Shown piece by piece: positions 49,761-59,245 of a stretch of 64,000 nt of DNA. Below the pieces are notes generated by a model. It saw nothing but the letters and a program-made list of their open reading frames with translations. It was not told the origin of the DNA and did not search any database. Each line of letters opens with the position of its first letter. The first letter of the stretch is position 1. The DNA comes from Bacteroidia bacterium. Lineage in GTDB: Bacteria; Bacteroidota; Bacteroidia; Palsa-965. Position numbers and translations under genes: made by a program. The stretch spans positions 97,046 through 161,045 of the forward strand of contig JAKLJE010000008.1 of the NCBI GenBank assembly GCA_023151315.1, read 5' to 3'.

Positions 49761-50053
49761 CGTCAGGCTTTCTGTGCAGGGGGTCCTCCGATTTTGCGAG
49801 GCAATATTAACAGGTTGAAAGGCAAAATCAAAATAAAATGGCGTTTTTTTTCGACAAACACCCTGCCAGAATAGCCGGATCAAACAAGAAATCAGAGAAT
49901 ATTTCACATAACACTGATATTCAGTCGTCTGCAACTTTCTGCTGATCGCGGACAAGTCTTAAACTTGGTCTTTTGCCATAAAAAGCCTAATCTTGCAGGT
50001 TATTGAGCAGTCGTGTTGACACTCGTATAATATTCGAATTCTCAACCCTTTAT

Positions 50054-51904
50054 ATGAACAAACTCCTCCTCATACTCCCATTGGCCGTTTTTGCGGTGTC
50101 TTGCGGACCCGGAAATCAAGGTGATGAGCGTGCAGCAAAAGGAAAAGGCGATTACCAGCCGGTTTACGGCGGTACTCTGCATTACAATGAAACTGACAAG
50201 CTGCAGACTCTGGCTCCTGCACAGATTACAGATGCAATTTCGAACCACGTTGCTACGCAGATTTATGAAGGACTGGTAAAGTTCGACCCGCGTACGCTTG
50301 AGGTTACTGCAGGAATTGCAGAAAGCTGGAATATTGATGAAACCGGAACGGTATATACATTTAAGTTACGTCCGGATGTGAAATTCCACGATGATGCATG
50401 CTTTGCCGATGGTAAAGGTCGTGCGGTAACAGCACAGGATGTGGTTTATTCGTTTGAGCAGCTTTGCACGAACAATGGTAAGAACCAAAACTTCGGAACT
50501 ACTTTCAGTCATCGCGTTGTTGGTGCAGACACTTATTACGCTGCGGGAGCGGATGCAAAACCCGGGACACTCGAAGGCGTAAAAGCAGTTGACGACAAAA
50601 CAGTTGAAATTAAACTCGTAAGTCCGAACAACTCCTTTTTATACATACTCGCTAATTCCTCTGCGAGCATCATCCCTAAGGAAGCGGTTGACAAGTACGG
50701 CGATCAGACTCACGTGGGTACAGGTCCATTCGTATTCTCAATGATTTCTGCGGATACTTCTCAAGTGATTCTGGTGCGCAATGCGAATTACTACGGAAAA
50801 GATTCGCTTGGCAATCAATTGCCGTTCATGGATACAATCAGCATTTCATTTATTGATAATAAAGCTGCGGAATTGCAGTTGTTCCAGGAAGGCAAACTTG
50901 ATTTCGTATGGGGGTTGAACGCAGATGCAGTGAAAACATTCGTTCCCCAGGTTATTCAGGACTTCACTGCAAAACCGCCTAAATATGTGTTGTATCATTC
51001 TTCGGAGTTGGTAACACAGATGTACGAATTCAACACAACGCGTCCGCCTTTCAATGATGTTCGCGTGCGTAAAGCATTCAACTACGCTGTTGATCGCAAA
51101 TACATTGTTGATGAAGTTCTCGCAGGAGAAGCGTATGGTCCGGGAATCAATGGAATCTGCCCGCCTGCTCTTCCTGGTTATAAGGCAAGCGAAATTTTCG
51201 GTTATGAAAAGATCGGCGAAACCGATTCTGCAACGAAACAGAACAAGATTGCAGAACGCGAGATGGCGAAAAAGCTGCTTGCAGAAGCTGGTTATCCGAA
51301 CGGAAAAGATTTCCCTGTCGTAAAACTTGTTCTCAACAGCGGCGGCGCACGCAACACACGTGTTGCTGAAGCAATTTCTGCACAGCTGAAAGAAGTACTG
51401 AATATCAATGTGGAAATTGCTGCGGTTTCCTTCCAGCAGAAACTGAACGATGCGAAGTATGCACGTTCTGATATTTATCGTTCTGCATGGGTAGCTGATT
51501 ATCCTTCTGCTGAAACTTTCCTTTCTCTGTTCTACGGAGCAGACGTTCCGGACAGCACATCACAGCCTTCATTCCCGAATACATCACGTTACAGAAATCC
51601 GAAATTCGACAGCCTGTTCAACGCAGGAAAAATGGCGAAGACTCAGGAAGAAGCAAATCGCCTTTTCCTTGAAGCGGAACAGATCATGATGAACGATGCG
51701 CCGGCAATGATTTTGTGGTATGATGAAAACTACCGTTTGGCTCAATCTCGTGTACGTAACTTCTGGGCCAACCCTATGCGTTATTTCGACTTCTCTCAGG
51801 TTTATCTGAAAGAGCAGAAAAAGCCTGAAGGCGGTAAAGACAGCACTGCAAAAGAAAATAAATCGTCAGCGATTCTTTCTTTCGAAAGAAGAAAGCTGGC
51901 TTAG
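50054..51904 (+). CDS. ABC transporter substrate-binding lipoprotein (peptide/nickel family)
   Basis: 616 residues from the ATG at 50054 (lipoprotein signal MNKLLLILPLAVFAVSC, lipobox cysteine at 17). An in-frame start upstream is rejected. It belongs to the SBP_bac_5 family: GGTLHYNETDKLQTLAPA, YEGLVKFDPRTLEVTAGIAESW, TVYTFKLRPDVKFHDD, GTGPFVF and RKAFNYAVDRKYIVDEV are family hallmarks. It captures oligopeptides or similar solutes. No permease genes adjoin it, so its partners are elsewhere. The C-terminal tail has a KDSTAKENKSSAI linker, which is unusual. Confidence 0.9.
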   Translation: MNKLLLILPLAVFAVSCGPGNQGDERAAKGKGDYQPVYGGTLHYNETDKLQTLAPAQITDAISNHVATQIYEGLVKFDPRTLEVTAGIAESWNIDETGTVYTFKLRPDVKFHDDACFADGKGRAVTAQDVVYSFEQLCTNNGKNQNFGTTFSHRVVGADTYYAAGADAKPGTLEGVKAVDDKTVEIKLVSPNNSFLYILANSSASIIPKEAVDKYGDQTHVGTGPFVFSMISADTSQVILVRNANYYGKDSLGNQLPFMDTISISFIDNKAAELQLFQEGKLDFVWGLNADAVKTFVPQVIQDFTAKPPKYVLYHSSELVTQMYEFNTTRPPFNDVRVRKAFNYAVDRKYIVDEVLAGEAYGPGINGICPPALPGYKASEIFGYEKIGETDSATKQNKIAEREMAKKLLAEAGYPNGKDFPVVKLVLNSGGARNTRVAEAISAQLKEVLNINVEIAAVSFQQKLNDAKYARSDIYRSAWVADYPSAETFLSLFYGADVPDSTSQPSFPNTSRYRNPKFDSLFNAGKMAKTQEEANRLFLEAEQIMMNDAPAMILWYDENYRLAQSRVRNFWANPMRYFDFSQVYLKEQKKPEGGKDSTAKENKSSAILSFERRKLA

Positions 51905-51926
51905 TATAATTACAGATGAATTCCGG

Positions 51927-51963
51927 AATCCTGCTTTGGTGAATAAACTGAAGCAGGATTTTT
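51927..51963 (+). terminator. Intrinsic terminator after the peptide-binding protein gene
   Basis: Stem AATCCTGCTT / AAGCAGGATT (51927-51936, 51951-51960) followed by a T run. Confidence 0.85.
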
Positions 51964-51992
51964 AATCTTATCCAATATTAAATAACCGAATC

Positions 51993-53678
51993 ATGAAAAA
52001 TCTGCTTCTGTTTTTTCTGCTTCTCCCTTTCACCGGTATTGCTCAGGATCACCAACAGAAAATTGAAACGCCCGTTTCTTCTGTTATTGTTTATCTGACC
52101 GGGGGAGAATTCATGCACCGCAAACAGGTAACACTTTCTCCCGGACGTAATGAGCTGGTGTTTGTAGGACTGTCTGCACATCTGATTGCAAAGAGCATTC
52201 AGTTCACCGCAACAGGAGATGTCGCTGTTCTCGCCATCAGCAATCGCGTTGATTATCTGTTCGGACAGAAAAAGAGTGATGAAAAAATGAAAACAGTGCT
52301 TGACTCCATGATTCTCATGGAAGATGCACTTGCGATCACACGCGGCAATATCGATGCGTACACTCGTGAAAAATCCATGCTCGAACAAAACCAGCAAGTA
52401 GGCGGAGATAAAGGTGCAACTGCTGCAGAGTTGAAAGCGTCTGCGGATTTCTACGTTCAGCGTTTAATGGAAATCAATACTGAAATTGTGAAGCTGAACC
52501 GCAAGCAGAAGAATCAGCAGGACATTTACAACCGCCTGAATCAGCAGTACTATTCCATGAATCGTCGCGAACATCCGCCGATGGCTGAGATTACTGTGCT
52601 GGTTAACAACAACTCCTCAGCAAAACTCATTTCAGATATTGAGCTGCGTTATGTTGTGAGTGATTGCGGCTGGGCGCCAGCGTATGATCTCATTGCAGAA
52701 GATGTAGGAAAACCAATTGATCTGAAATACCGCGCGAAAGTGTTCAACAGCACAGACGTTGATTGGAACGGTGTGAAGATGAAACTCTCTACTGCTGACC
52801 CGATGGCGAGCGCAACAGCCCCGCAGCTGGAAAAGTGGACATTGAATTTTGATCAGCCTCAGAATTACAAACAGCAGAATTATCAGCAGCAGCAGACGTA
52901 CGGTTACATCAATAACAATAACAGCAACGCTCCTGCAACTTTGCAGAGTCAGAACGTTTGGAACGAGTCTGCAGCAAAAGGCAATGTTGATTCAGAAGAA
53001 GAGCGTCCTAATGTTCAGTACGAACAGATTCAGGTTTCTGAGCTTGCTGCGGAGTTCGACATCAAACAGACGTATGATATTCCGGCAAACGGACAACCGT
53101 ATATTGTTGATGTAACTTCATATACACTCAATGCTTCTTATCGTTACAGCTGCATTCCGAAAATGGAGCGTGAAGCATTTCTGATGGCGCGTATCACAGG
53201 ATGGGAAGATCTTGATCTTGTTGAAGGACCTGCGAATGTTTACTTCGGCGGAACATATGTCGGACAATCATACATCTACACGCGCAGCGTGAACGACACG
53301 CTCGATCTTTCATTGGGTCGTGACAAGAAGCTTGTAGTAACCCGCACCAAACTGAAAGAATTCAATCAGGAAAAACCGAGCAGTTCTACAAAGAAGGAAA
53401 CTTACTCGTACGAAATCGTTGTGAAGAACACACGTAAAACCGCTGTTGAAGTGGAACTGATGGATCAGATCCCTGTTTCACAGGACGCGGAAATTATTGT
53501 GGAAACACAGGAACTGTCGAAAGGCGTTCTTGATCCCGCAACCGGATTTGTAACATGGAATCTGAATATTCCTCCGGGCGAATCAGCTCGCGTGGTGCTC
53601 ACTTATTCCATCAAGTATCCGAAGAACAAGCAGGTGAATACGCGCAAGTACAAATACAAAACCCGCGCAAGATTCTGA
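51993..53678 (+). CDS. DUF4139 (mucoidy-inhibitor-like) secreted protein
   Basis: 561 residues with a signal peptide (MKNLLLFFLLLPFTGIAQ). The N-terminal DUF4140 part (about 25-120) starts with TPVSSVIVYLTGGEFMHRKQVTLSPGRNELVF. A coiled-coil stretch (about 130-190) precedes the DUF4139 C-terminal part with YRYSCIPKMEREAFLMARITGWEDLDLVEGPANVYF and ETYSYEIVVKNTRKTAVEVEL. A Gln/Asn-rich linker lies near residues 290-320. Role unknown for the family; members are surface-exposed. Its neighbour at 53734 is a DnaJ-domain protein. Confidence 0.82.
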   Translation: MKNLLLFFLLLPFTGIAQDHQQKIETPVSSVIVYLTGGEFMHRKQVTLSPGRNELVFVGLSAHLIAKSIQFTATGDVAVLAISNRVDYLFGQKKSDEKMKTVLDSMILMEDALAITRGNIDAYTREKSMLEQNQQVGGDKGATAAELKASADFYVQRLMEINTEIVKLNRKQKNQQDIYNRLNQQYYSMNRREHPPMAEITVLVNNNSSAKLISDIELRYVVSDCGWAPAYDLIAEDVGKPIDLKYRAKVFNSTDVDWNGVKMKLSTADPMASATAPQLEKWTLNFDQPQNYKQQNYQQQQTYGYINNNNSNAPATLQSQNVWNESAAKGNVDSEEERPNVQYEQIQVSELAAEFDIKQTYDIPANGQPYIVDVTSYTLNASYRYSCIPKMEREAFLMARITGWEDLDLVEGPANVYFGGTYVGQSYIYTRSVNDTLDLSLGRDKKLVVTRTKLKEFNQEKPSSSTKKETYSYEIVVKNTRKTAVEVELMDQIPVSQDAEIIVETQELSKGVLDPATGFVTWNLNIPPGESARVVLTYSIKYPKNKQVNTRKYKYKTRARF

Positions 53679-53733
53679 TCTGCGTTCAACAACCGCGCAA
53701 TAGTATCAACGTAATTACGCTGTTGCTTTCAGA

Positions 53734-54705
53734 GTGACTGATCATTACACAACACTTGGGGTTTCGGACAATGCTCCGCTGGCGGATATCAAAGCTGCTT
53801 ACCGGAGGCTTGCCAAATTGTATCATCCGGATCTCAATCCCGGAAACCGGCACGCGGAAGAACGGTTCAAGGAAATTCTTGAAGCGTACACAATTCTTTC
53901 TGATGATGTTTTGCGTTCGCAGTACGACAGAAAGCGAAAAGGATTGAATGATGATTATTCGAACTTTTTCGCGAATCAGAATCAACCCGAAAAGAAACGC
54001 GATCCGGGAAGAAAAGAATATCCGCCGGAGTATATTGAGATGATGCGGCAGCGCAATAAGCAGCGTGTGTTGCGTCAGATACAACGCAGAAAAAAATTAC
54101 TGCGTGGTATGATCATCACTTTTGTGTGTTATCTCATCGCTACCGGATTGTTTGAAATGTGGGTAGATAAGCAACGGGAAAACGAATCGCGAATGATAAA
54201 GGAGCGTATTGCGGCAAGTGAAAAACAAAACACGAAGCCGGAAATAATCGCACTCATTCACAATCTTGATTCTCCTTACGACAGTGTATTCGGGGCCGGT
54301 CAAACAACATGGCTTTCGCCGAATCAACTCGTTGTGATCAATCCGTTTTCCGATGCAGTAATTTGTCTGAGTCAACACAATTCACCGTTCAGAACAATTC
54401 GCAATGAATACATCAGCGGAGGACAAAGTTTCGTGATGAAGGAAATTCCGAACGGAGAATACGATGTAAAAGTCATGCTTGGAAAAAACTGGAGCGACAC
54501 TGTTCGCGTTCCTGACGGTCGTAAGCTGGGCGGATTTACTGAAGGTGTGCTGTATTTCAAAATGGATCGCAAACCCGTTTCATTGGAAAAACCATCTTAC
54601 AACAAACCGCAGACAACCACAACCGATACAGTTAGAATTGCGCCGGGCAAAGTGAGTATGACTCCGATTTCCGCTGATGAATTCTTTTCTGCAGGTTCGA
54701 AATAA
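53734..54705 (+). CDS. J-domain protein with a transmembrane segment
   Basis: 323 residues starting at GTG. The J-domain (1-70) has the HPD motif at 31-33 ([12 protein letters not shown]), which stimulates DnaK ATPase. A basic region (80-120) leads to one membrane helix (about 125-143, [18 protein letters not shown]). The rest (about 155-323) is a domain of unknown type with [23 protein letters not shown] and [14 protein letters not shown]. The zinc-finger and substrate-binding domains of DnaJ are absent, so it may recruit DnaK to the membrane rather than act as a general co-chaperone. The GTG start is the first in frame after the previous gene. Confidence 0.8.
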   Translation: MTDHYTTLGVSDNAPLADIKAAYRRLAKLYHPDLNPGNRHAEERFKEILEAYTILSDDVLRSQYDRKRKGLNDDYSNFFANQNQPEKKRDPGRKEYPPEYIEMMRQRNKQRVLRQIQRRKKLLRGMIITFVCYLIATGLFEMWVDKQRENESRMIKERIAASEKQNTKPEIIALIHNLDSPYDSVFGAGQTTWLSPNQLVVINPFSDAVICLSQHNSPFRTIRNEYISGGQSFVMKEIPNGEYDVKVMLGKNWSDTVRVPDGRKLGGFTEGVLYFKMDRKPVSLEKPSYNKPQTTTTDTVRIAPGKVSMTPISADEFFSAGSK

Positions 54706-54780
54706 GATTAATTCGACAGTCCGGGCGTTTGCGTCTTCGAACGGAGAGTCCCCGACTCTCTCCCGTGACCGATTATTCCC

Positions 54781-54788
54781 TATCTTTG
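54781..54788 (+). promoter_or_regulatory. -7 box of the typA promoter
   Basis: TATCTTTG, a full match to TAnnTTTG, ends 19 nt before the typA ATG. Confidence 0.6.
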
Positions 54789-54807
54789 CACCTTCATTTT
54801 CAAAAGC

Positions 54808-56622
54808 ATGAATCAGATCAGAAATATTGCGATTATCGCACACGTTGACCACGGAAAAACAACCTTGGTGGATAAGATGCTCCTTCAGGGAAAACTGTTC
54901 CGTGAGAATCAGGAAACAGGTGAACTTATTCTTGACAACAACGATCTCGAACGTGAGCGCGGAATCACAATCCTGGCGAAAAACGTTTCGGTAAACTACA
55001 AAGGCACCAAGATCAACATCATCGATACTCCGGGTCACGCCGATTTCGGTGGAGAGGTTGAACGCGTGCTTAACATGGCCGACGGTGTTATTCTCCTCGT
55101 TGATGCTTTTGAAGGACCGATGCCGCAAACACGTTTCGTGTTGCAGAAGGCACTTCAGCAGGGCAAGAAAGCAATTCTTGTGATCAACAAAGTTGACAAG
55201 CCGAACTGTCGTCCGGATGAAGTACACGATCAGGTATTCGATCTGTTCTTCAACCTTGATGCAACGGAAGAGCAGCTCGAGTTCAAAACCGTTTACGGTT
55301 CATCAAAGCAAGGATGGATGGGGCCGGACTGGAAAACTCCGACTTCCGACATTTCTTATTTGCTGGATACTATCATCGATTACATTCCGAATGCGCCGAT
55401 GCATGAAGGAACACTGCAGCTTCAGATTACGTCACTCGATTATTCTTCTTTCGTTGGGCGAATTGCAGTAGGTCGTGTATTCCGCGGAACAATCAAAGAA
55501 GGCATGCCGATCTCATTGATGAAGCGTGACGGAAAGATTGTAAAGTCGCGCATCAAAGAACTTTTCGTGTTCGACGGACTCGGTAAAAAGAAAATTGATT
55601 CAGTAAACGCCGGAGATATCGTAGCAGTTACCGGAATTGAAGGATTTGATATCGGTGATACAATTGCTGATGCTGAAAATCCGGAAGCATTGCCGGCGAT
55701 CAGCATTGATGAACCGACGATGAGCATGTTGTTTACCATCAACAACTCGCCTTTCTTCGGTAAAGAAGGGAAATTCGTTACATCACGCCACCTGCGCGAT
55801 CGTTTGTGGAAAGAACTTGAGAAGAACCTTGCGCTCCGCGTTGAGGAAACAGATTCTCCGGATTCTTACCTCGTTTACGGACGCGGTATTCTTCACTTGT
55901 CAATTCTTATTGAGACCATGCGTCGTGAAGGATATGAGTTGCAGGTTGGACAGCCGCAGGTAATTATCAAAGAAATTGATGGAGTAAAGCACGAGCCGGT
56001 GGAAGTTCTGAGCGTTGATACGCCTGAAGCAACATCAGGAAAAGTAATTGAACTCGTGAGCCAGAAAAAAGGTGAAATGCTGATCATGGAACCGAAAGGC
56101 GATCTGATTCACATGGAATTTGATATTCCTGCCCGCGGATTGATCGGTTTGCGTAACAACGTACTTACTGCAACTGCCGGTGAAGCAATCATGGCGCACC
56201 GTTTCAAAGCATATGAACCGTGGAAAGGTCCGATTCCGGGACGTATTGCAGGAGTTCTGGTTGCAAAAGATAAAGGAACTGCAGTAGCTTATTCAATTGA
56301 TAAGCTTCAGGATCGCGGATCATTCTTCGTATCTCCCGGAGATGAAATTTACAACGGTCAGATTATCGGAGAACACATCCGTCCGGATGATCTGGTTGTA
56401 AACCTTGTTGTAGAGAAGAAACTCACGAACATGCGTGCTTCAGGAAGCGATGCAAAAGTTGCGATTGCTCCTGCGATCAAGCATTCACTTGAAGAGGCGA
56501 TGGAATACATCCAGGCTGATGAATACGTGGAAGTAACTCCGCTTTCCATCCGTCTGCGTAAGATTCATCTGGATCCGAACGAACGTGAACGTTTGAAGAA
56601 GAAAATGGCTGCAGAGTCATAA
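54808..56622 (+). CDS. typA: Ribosome-associated GTPase TypA/BipA
   Basis: 604 residues, an EF-G-like translational GTPase that acts on the 50S subunit and in stress adaptation. G-domain motifs are [11 protein letters not shown] (G1), RERGITI (switch I), [14 protein letters not shown] (G3) and NKVDKP (G4). Domains II, III and V and the BipA-specific C-terminal domain follow ([26 protein letters not shown]). Identity is clear. It is followed by a terminator at 56628-56656. Confidence 0.97.
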   Translation: MNQIRNIAIIAHVDHGKTTLVDKMLLQGKLFRENQETGELILDNNDLERERGITILAKNVSVNYKGTKINIIDTPGHADFGGEVERVLNMADGVILLVDAFEGPMPQTRFVLQKALQQGKKAILVINKVDKPNCRPDEVHDQVFDLFFNLDATEEQLEFKTVYGSSKQGWMGPDWKTPTSDISYLLDTIIDYIPNAPMHEGTLQLQITSLDYSSFVGRIAVGRVFRGTIKEGMPISLMKRDGKIVKSRIKELFVFDGLGKKKIDSVNAGDIVAVTGIEGFDIGDTIADAENPEALPAISIDEPTMSMLFTINNSPFFGKEGKFVTSRHLRDRLWKELEKNLALRVEETDSPDSYLVYGRGILHLSILIETMRREGYELQVGQPQVIIKEIDGVKHEPVEVLSVDTPEATSGKVIELVSQKKGEMLIMEPKGDLIHMEFDIPARGLIGLRNNVLTATAGEAIMAHRFKAYEPWKGPIPGRIAGVLVAKDKGTAVAYSIDKLQDRGSFFVSPGDEIYNGQIIGEHIRPDDLVVNLVVEKKLTNMRASGSDAKVAIAPAIKHSLEEAMEYIQADEYVEVTPLSIRLRKIHLDPNERERLKKKMAAES

Positions 56623-56627
56623 AAAAG

Positions 56628-56656
56628 AAAGGGCTGAATTATTTCAGCCCTTTTTT
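56628..56656 (+). terminator. Intrinsic terminator of typA
   Basis: Stem AAAGGGCTGA / TCAGCCCTTT (56628-56637, 56644-56653) with a run of six T. The mirror image may also help end the minus-strand gene at 56675. Confidence 0.88.
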
Positions 56657-56674
56657 ATTTCTGTTCGTTCCCGA

Positions 56675-57214
56675 TTATGCTTCAGGAGCCGCCGCAGGTT
56701 TAGCTGCGCGCAGGGATTTCGCACATTCAAGCATCTTGTCAACCTGTTCTTTCTTGAATGTGTTGTCCGGATTGCTGTTGTTGTCACGTACGTAGTACAC
56801 ATCGTTACCGATCTTCACGATGGTCATGAAGTGGAACATGGAGAGATCGCCGAATTTGGTTTCCCAAACCAACGTGGATGCATCGTTCACAGTAAATGTG
56901 CTCATGCCGGCATCTGTTGCTTCGATCAGGCTTTTCTGCTGTGCAAGATCCTGCTCTTCTTTTCCGGCCGTGTTCACGAGAATATCGAAACCGTTTCCGA
57001 TGCGCAGTTGAATACCGGAAGCCGTTTCAACGGAGTCAAGTGAACCGGAAGTGGAATCGGGAAGATTGATTTTAACCGGTTGTCCGAGATGAGTGAGATC
57101 AACTGCAACCATTCCTTTCGGAATTACTTCTTCTTCAACTTTTGTTTCGCCAGGACCACAGGAAGTCCACATTAGAGGAAGTGCGATCGCAGCGAGGAGA
57201 AATAATTTTTTCAT
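56675..57214 (-). CDS. Putative lipoprotein of unknown function
   Basis: 179 residues. The signal MKKLFLLAAIALPLMWTSC has a lipobox cysteine at 19, then an acidic linker (GPGETKVEEEVIPKG). The soluble part has MVAVDLTHLGQPVKINLPDS and VVNDASTLVWETKFGDLSMFHFMTIVKI-type strands, with a C-terminal basic helix and Ala/Pro-rich end. I do not recognise the family. Upstream (on the minus strand) is the histone-like gene, with its terminator between them. Confidence 0.6.
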   Translation of the reverse strand: MKKLFLLAAIALPLMWTSCGPGETKVEEEVIPKGMVAVDLTHLGQPVKINLPDSTSGSLDSVETASGIQLRIGNGFDILVNTAGKEEQDLAQQKSLIEATDAGMSTFTVNDASTLVWETKFGDLSMFHFMTIVKIGNDVYYVRDNNSNPDNTFKKEQVDKMLECAKSLRAAKPAAAPEA

Positions 57215-57316
57215 GTGAAGTGTTTTATTCCGGATTGCCTCCGGGGTTTTGTTTGAATCAAAGATACAATTTCAGTCGAACGCGCATCAAGCGAAAAACA
57301 CGTACCGACTACAACG

Positions 57317-57344
57317 AAAAAACCCTCCGGCTGAGCCGAAGGGT
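57317..57344 (-). terminator. Intrinsic terminator of the histone-H1-like gene
   Basis: On the minus strand ACCCTTCGGCT pairs with AGCCGGAGGGT (57322-57344, one G-U), followed by six T. It is 22 nt after the stop at 57367. Confidence 0.85.
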
Positions 57345-57366
57345 CTTTTCTGTAAGAGGAGAAAAA

Positions 57367-57492
57367 TTACTTCTTCTTCTTCTTAGCTGCTTTCTTAGCT
57401 GCTTTTTTCTTAGCAGGCTTCTTCTTAGCTGCTTTCTTAGCTGCTTTTTTCTTAGCAGGCTTAGCTGCTTTTTTGGTTGCTTTCTTTGCCAT
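57367..57492 (-). CDS. Tiny histone-H1-like Lys/Ala protein
   Basis: 41 residues, MAKKATKKAAKPAKKK and on in the same style: only Met, Ala, Lys, Thr and Pro. It is extremely basic and disordered, like the C-terminal tail of histone H1 or the Hc1-type nucleoid proteins. Two tandem 14-residue units (each KPAKKKAAKKAAKK) are visible, with a 42-bp DNA repeat behind them. ATG 57492 to TAA 57367, with a clear terminator downstream, argues for a real gene although it is shorter than normal annotation cut-offs. It probably binds DNA; the effect is unknown. The opposite strand open frame is only its shadow. Confidence 0.75.
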   Translation of the reverse strand: MAKKATKKAAKPAKKKAAKKAAKKKPAKKKAAKKAAKKKKK

Positions 57493-57600
57493 GGTTTTTA
57501 AGGTTTTGAAAACTTATTTGTGACGAAGTAAGAAAAATTTAGTACACGAAAAAAATTATCAACATTGTATTTTTCAACATGGATTTGTTAATAAGGATGA

Positions 57601-57750
57601 TTAGCTTATCACACATGAAGAGTTGCGAGAGAATATCTGCGTGTTGTGATGAAGAAATTTTTTCGAGAAAATTTTTTCGTTGAATCGCTGCAGCCCTTTG
57701 TTCATACGTGTTCCACGTGATGTGATGATTTTGAAAATGTGATTGATCAT
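57601..57750 (-). CDS. Possible 49-residue basic protein (doubtful)
   Basis: A short frame reading MINHIFKIITSRGTRMNKGL, QRFNEKIFSKKFLHHN and SRNSSCVIS, basic and with natural-looking codons. It lies alone between the histone-like gene and the RsmB-like gene in a 283-nt gap, with no recognisable promoter or terminator. It continues in frame into a longer open frame that overlaps the methyltransferase 3' end on the same strand but in another frame, so the evidence is weak. Confidence 0.2.
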   Translation of the reverse strand: MINHIFKIITSRGTRMNKGLQRFNEKIFSKKFLHHNTQIFSRNSSCVIS

Positions 57751-57775
57751 GCGCAATTCATCTTGCATAACACAC

Positions 57776-58981
57776 TTACTTCCGCGTCCATGATGCCATG
57801 TAGAAACCGTCTCCGGAATTTTCATCTGCACCTGTTCTTTTTTCCGTTTCGAATGTCCATTCTTCCTTTTTGAGTTCGGAAAACCATTTTGACTGCTCTT
57901 CTCCTTCGGATGGAAACACACTGCAAGTAGAATACACCAATCTTCCTCCGGGCTTCACCATCTTCGAATATGATTCGAGAATGTGTCGTTGTATTTCACG
58001 CATGCGCACAAGATCCTCTTCTTCCATTCTCCACTTCGCATCCGGATTTCTGCGCAACACACCGGAGCCGGAACAAGGAACATCAAGCAACACAAGATCT
58101 GCTTTTGCATTGAACGCTTCCGGAGTTTGATTTTCATTCAGCTCTACCGCTTCAACAATATCTGTTTTTGCTTTTGTGCATCTGTCACGAAGTGTTTTCA
58201 ATTTGCCCGGAATGTTGTCCATCGCGTAGATTTTTCCGGAATTCTTCATGATTGAAGCCAATTGCAATGTTTTTCCTCCGGTTCCTGCACATGCATCAAT
58301 CACTACCATTCCCGGCTTAACGTTGCAGAACAATCCGACTTCCTGCGATGATCGATCCTGAACTTCAAAAAGTCCGTCAGCGAACTCTTCGCATGAAAAC
58401 ACATTTGCATATTTCGCAAGTACGAGCGCATCGGGTAATCCGGGAACGGTTTCACACATCGCAGTTGTCTTCGCAAGTCGCACAGCCAGCTCTTCCGCAG
58501 TAATGCGTGAACTGTTAGCGCGCAGAAACACTTTCGGATCGGTATTCATGAAGTGAACCACCTGTTCCCATTTTTCCTCGCCCATTTCTTTCACGCCGGT
58601 TTCATCCATCCAATCGCTCACCGATTCACGGATTTTGCGCACACGCATGTACTTTCTGAATTTATCCGCCAATCCCTGATTGCCGTGCACTTCGTGCCCG
58701 CGATAAACCGCCGACCAAATTTCAAATGCTTCAATCAATCGTTCTGCATCCGCAGGAAAAAGCACTTCGCCCATGCGCACTGCCGATGTGATCGGTCGCC
58801 AGAAACGAATGAGTCCGTAGAAAATCTTAGCTGTTTCTCTTCTTACAATCTCGTCGCTCACGCGATTCACGCGGAAAAGATTATTCAGAATGAGGTCAGC
58901 ACGATCGTTGCCCTGCATCAGTCGTGATAATGCATCAAACACGAGTTGCTTGATTACTCTTTTACGTTGTCCGTGATCCAT
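57776..58981 (-). CDS. RsmB/NOP-family RNA (cytosine-5)-methyltransferase
   Basis: 401 residues from the ATG at 58981; longer frames precede a promoter-like TACTTTTG (58986-58993), which ends 4 nt before this ATG. The N-terminal NusB-like helical domain (about 1-140) is followed by the methyltransferase domain with VIDACAGTGGKTLQLA (SAM binding), AMDNIPGKLKTLRDR, LLDVPCSGSGVLRRNPD (catalytic PCSG) and VYSTCSVFPSEGE, containing the second cysteine (TCS). These are the RsmB signatures of 16S rRNA m5C967 methyltransferase. Whether it is the exact orthologue is not certain. Confidence 0.87.
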   Translation of the reverse strand: MDHGQRKRVIKQLVFDALSRLMQGNDRADLILNNLFRVNRVSDEIVRRETAKIFYGLIRFWRPITSAVRMGEVLFPADAERLIEAFEIWSAVYRGHEVHGNQGLADKFRKYMRVRKIRESVSDWMDETGVKEMGEEKWEQVVHFMNTDPKVFLRANSSRITAEELAVRLAKTTAMCETVPGLPDALVLAKYANVFSCEEFADGLFEVQDRSSQEVGLFCNVKPGMVVIDACAGTGGKTLQLASIMKNSGKIYAMDNIPGKLKTLRDRCTKAKTDIVEAVELNENQTPEAFNAKADLVLLDVPCSGSGVLRRNPDAKWRMEEEDLVRMREIQRHILESYSKMVKPGGRLVYSTCSVFPSEGEEQSKWFSELKKEEWTFETEKRTGADENSGDGFYMASWTRK

Positions 58982-59245
58982 GCAGCAAAAGTATTGTATA
59001 CGGCTTTCGGCAACAGGCGGCAATTTGATAATAGTCCACATTGAATAGTTCATAGCGCGGAACATTCGGACTGAAATGCATTCTATTCGTTCGGTATGCT
59101 TCAAGAGTAATGAACCCGTGTTATACGCCTTTCCCATTCGAACTTTTGACTAATTCTTATCGACGTTCTTGCGTTAGACATGTTAATTCATGGAAATAAT
59201 TGGTTGTAACCATAATAGTAGGGTATCGTAAATTCAAACTAAAAC

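Noticed and set aside
50016..50032. TTGACA and TATAAT before the peptide-binding protein gene
   Set aside because: The two boxes are only 5 nt apart and this phylum does not use the E. coli-type promoter.
57142..57501. Plus-strand open frame rich in Ser, Cys, Leu and Phe
   Set aside because: It is the antisense of the Lys/Ala gene at 57367-57492 and of the lipoprotein start; composition is explained by the complementary strand.
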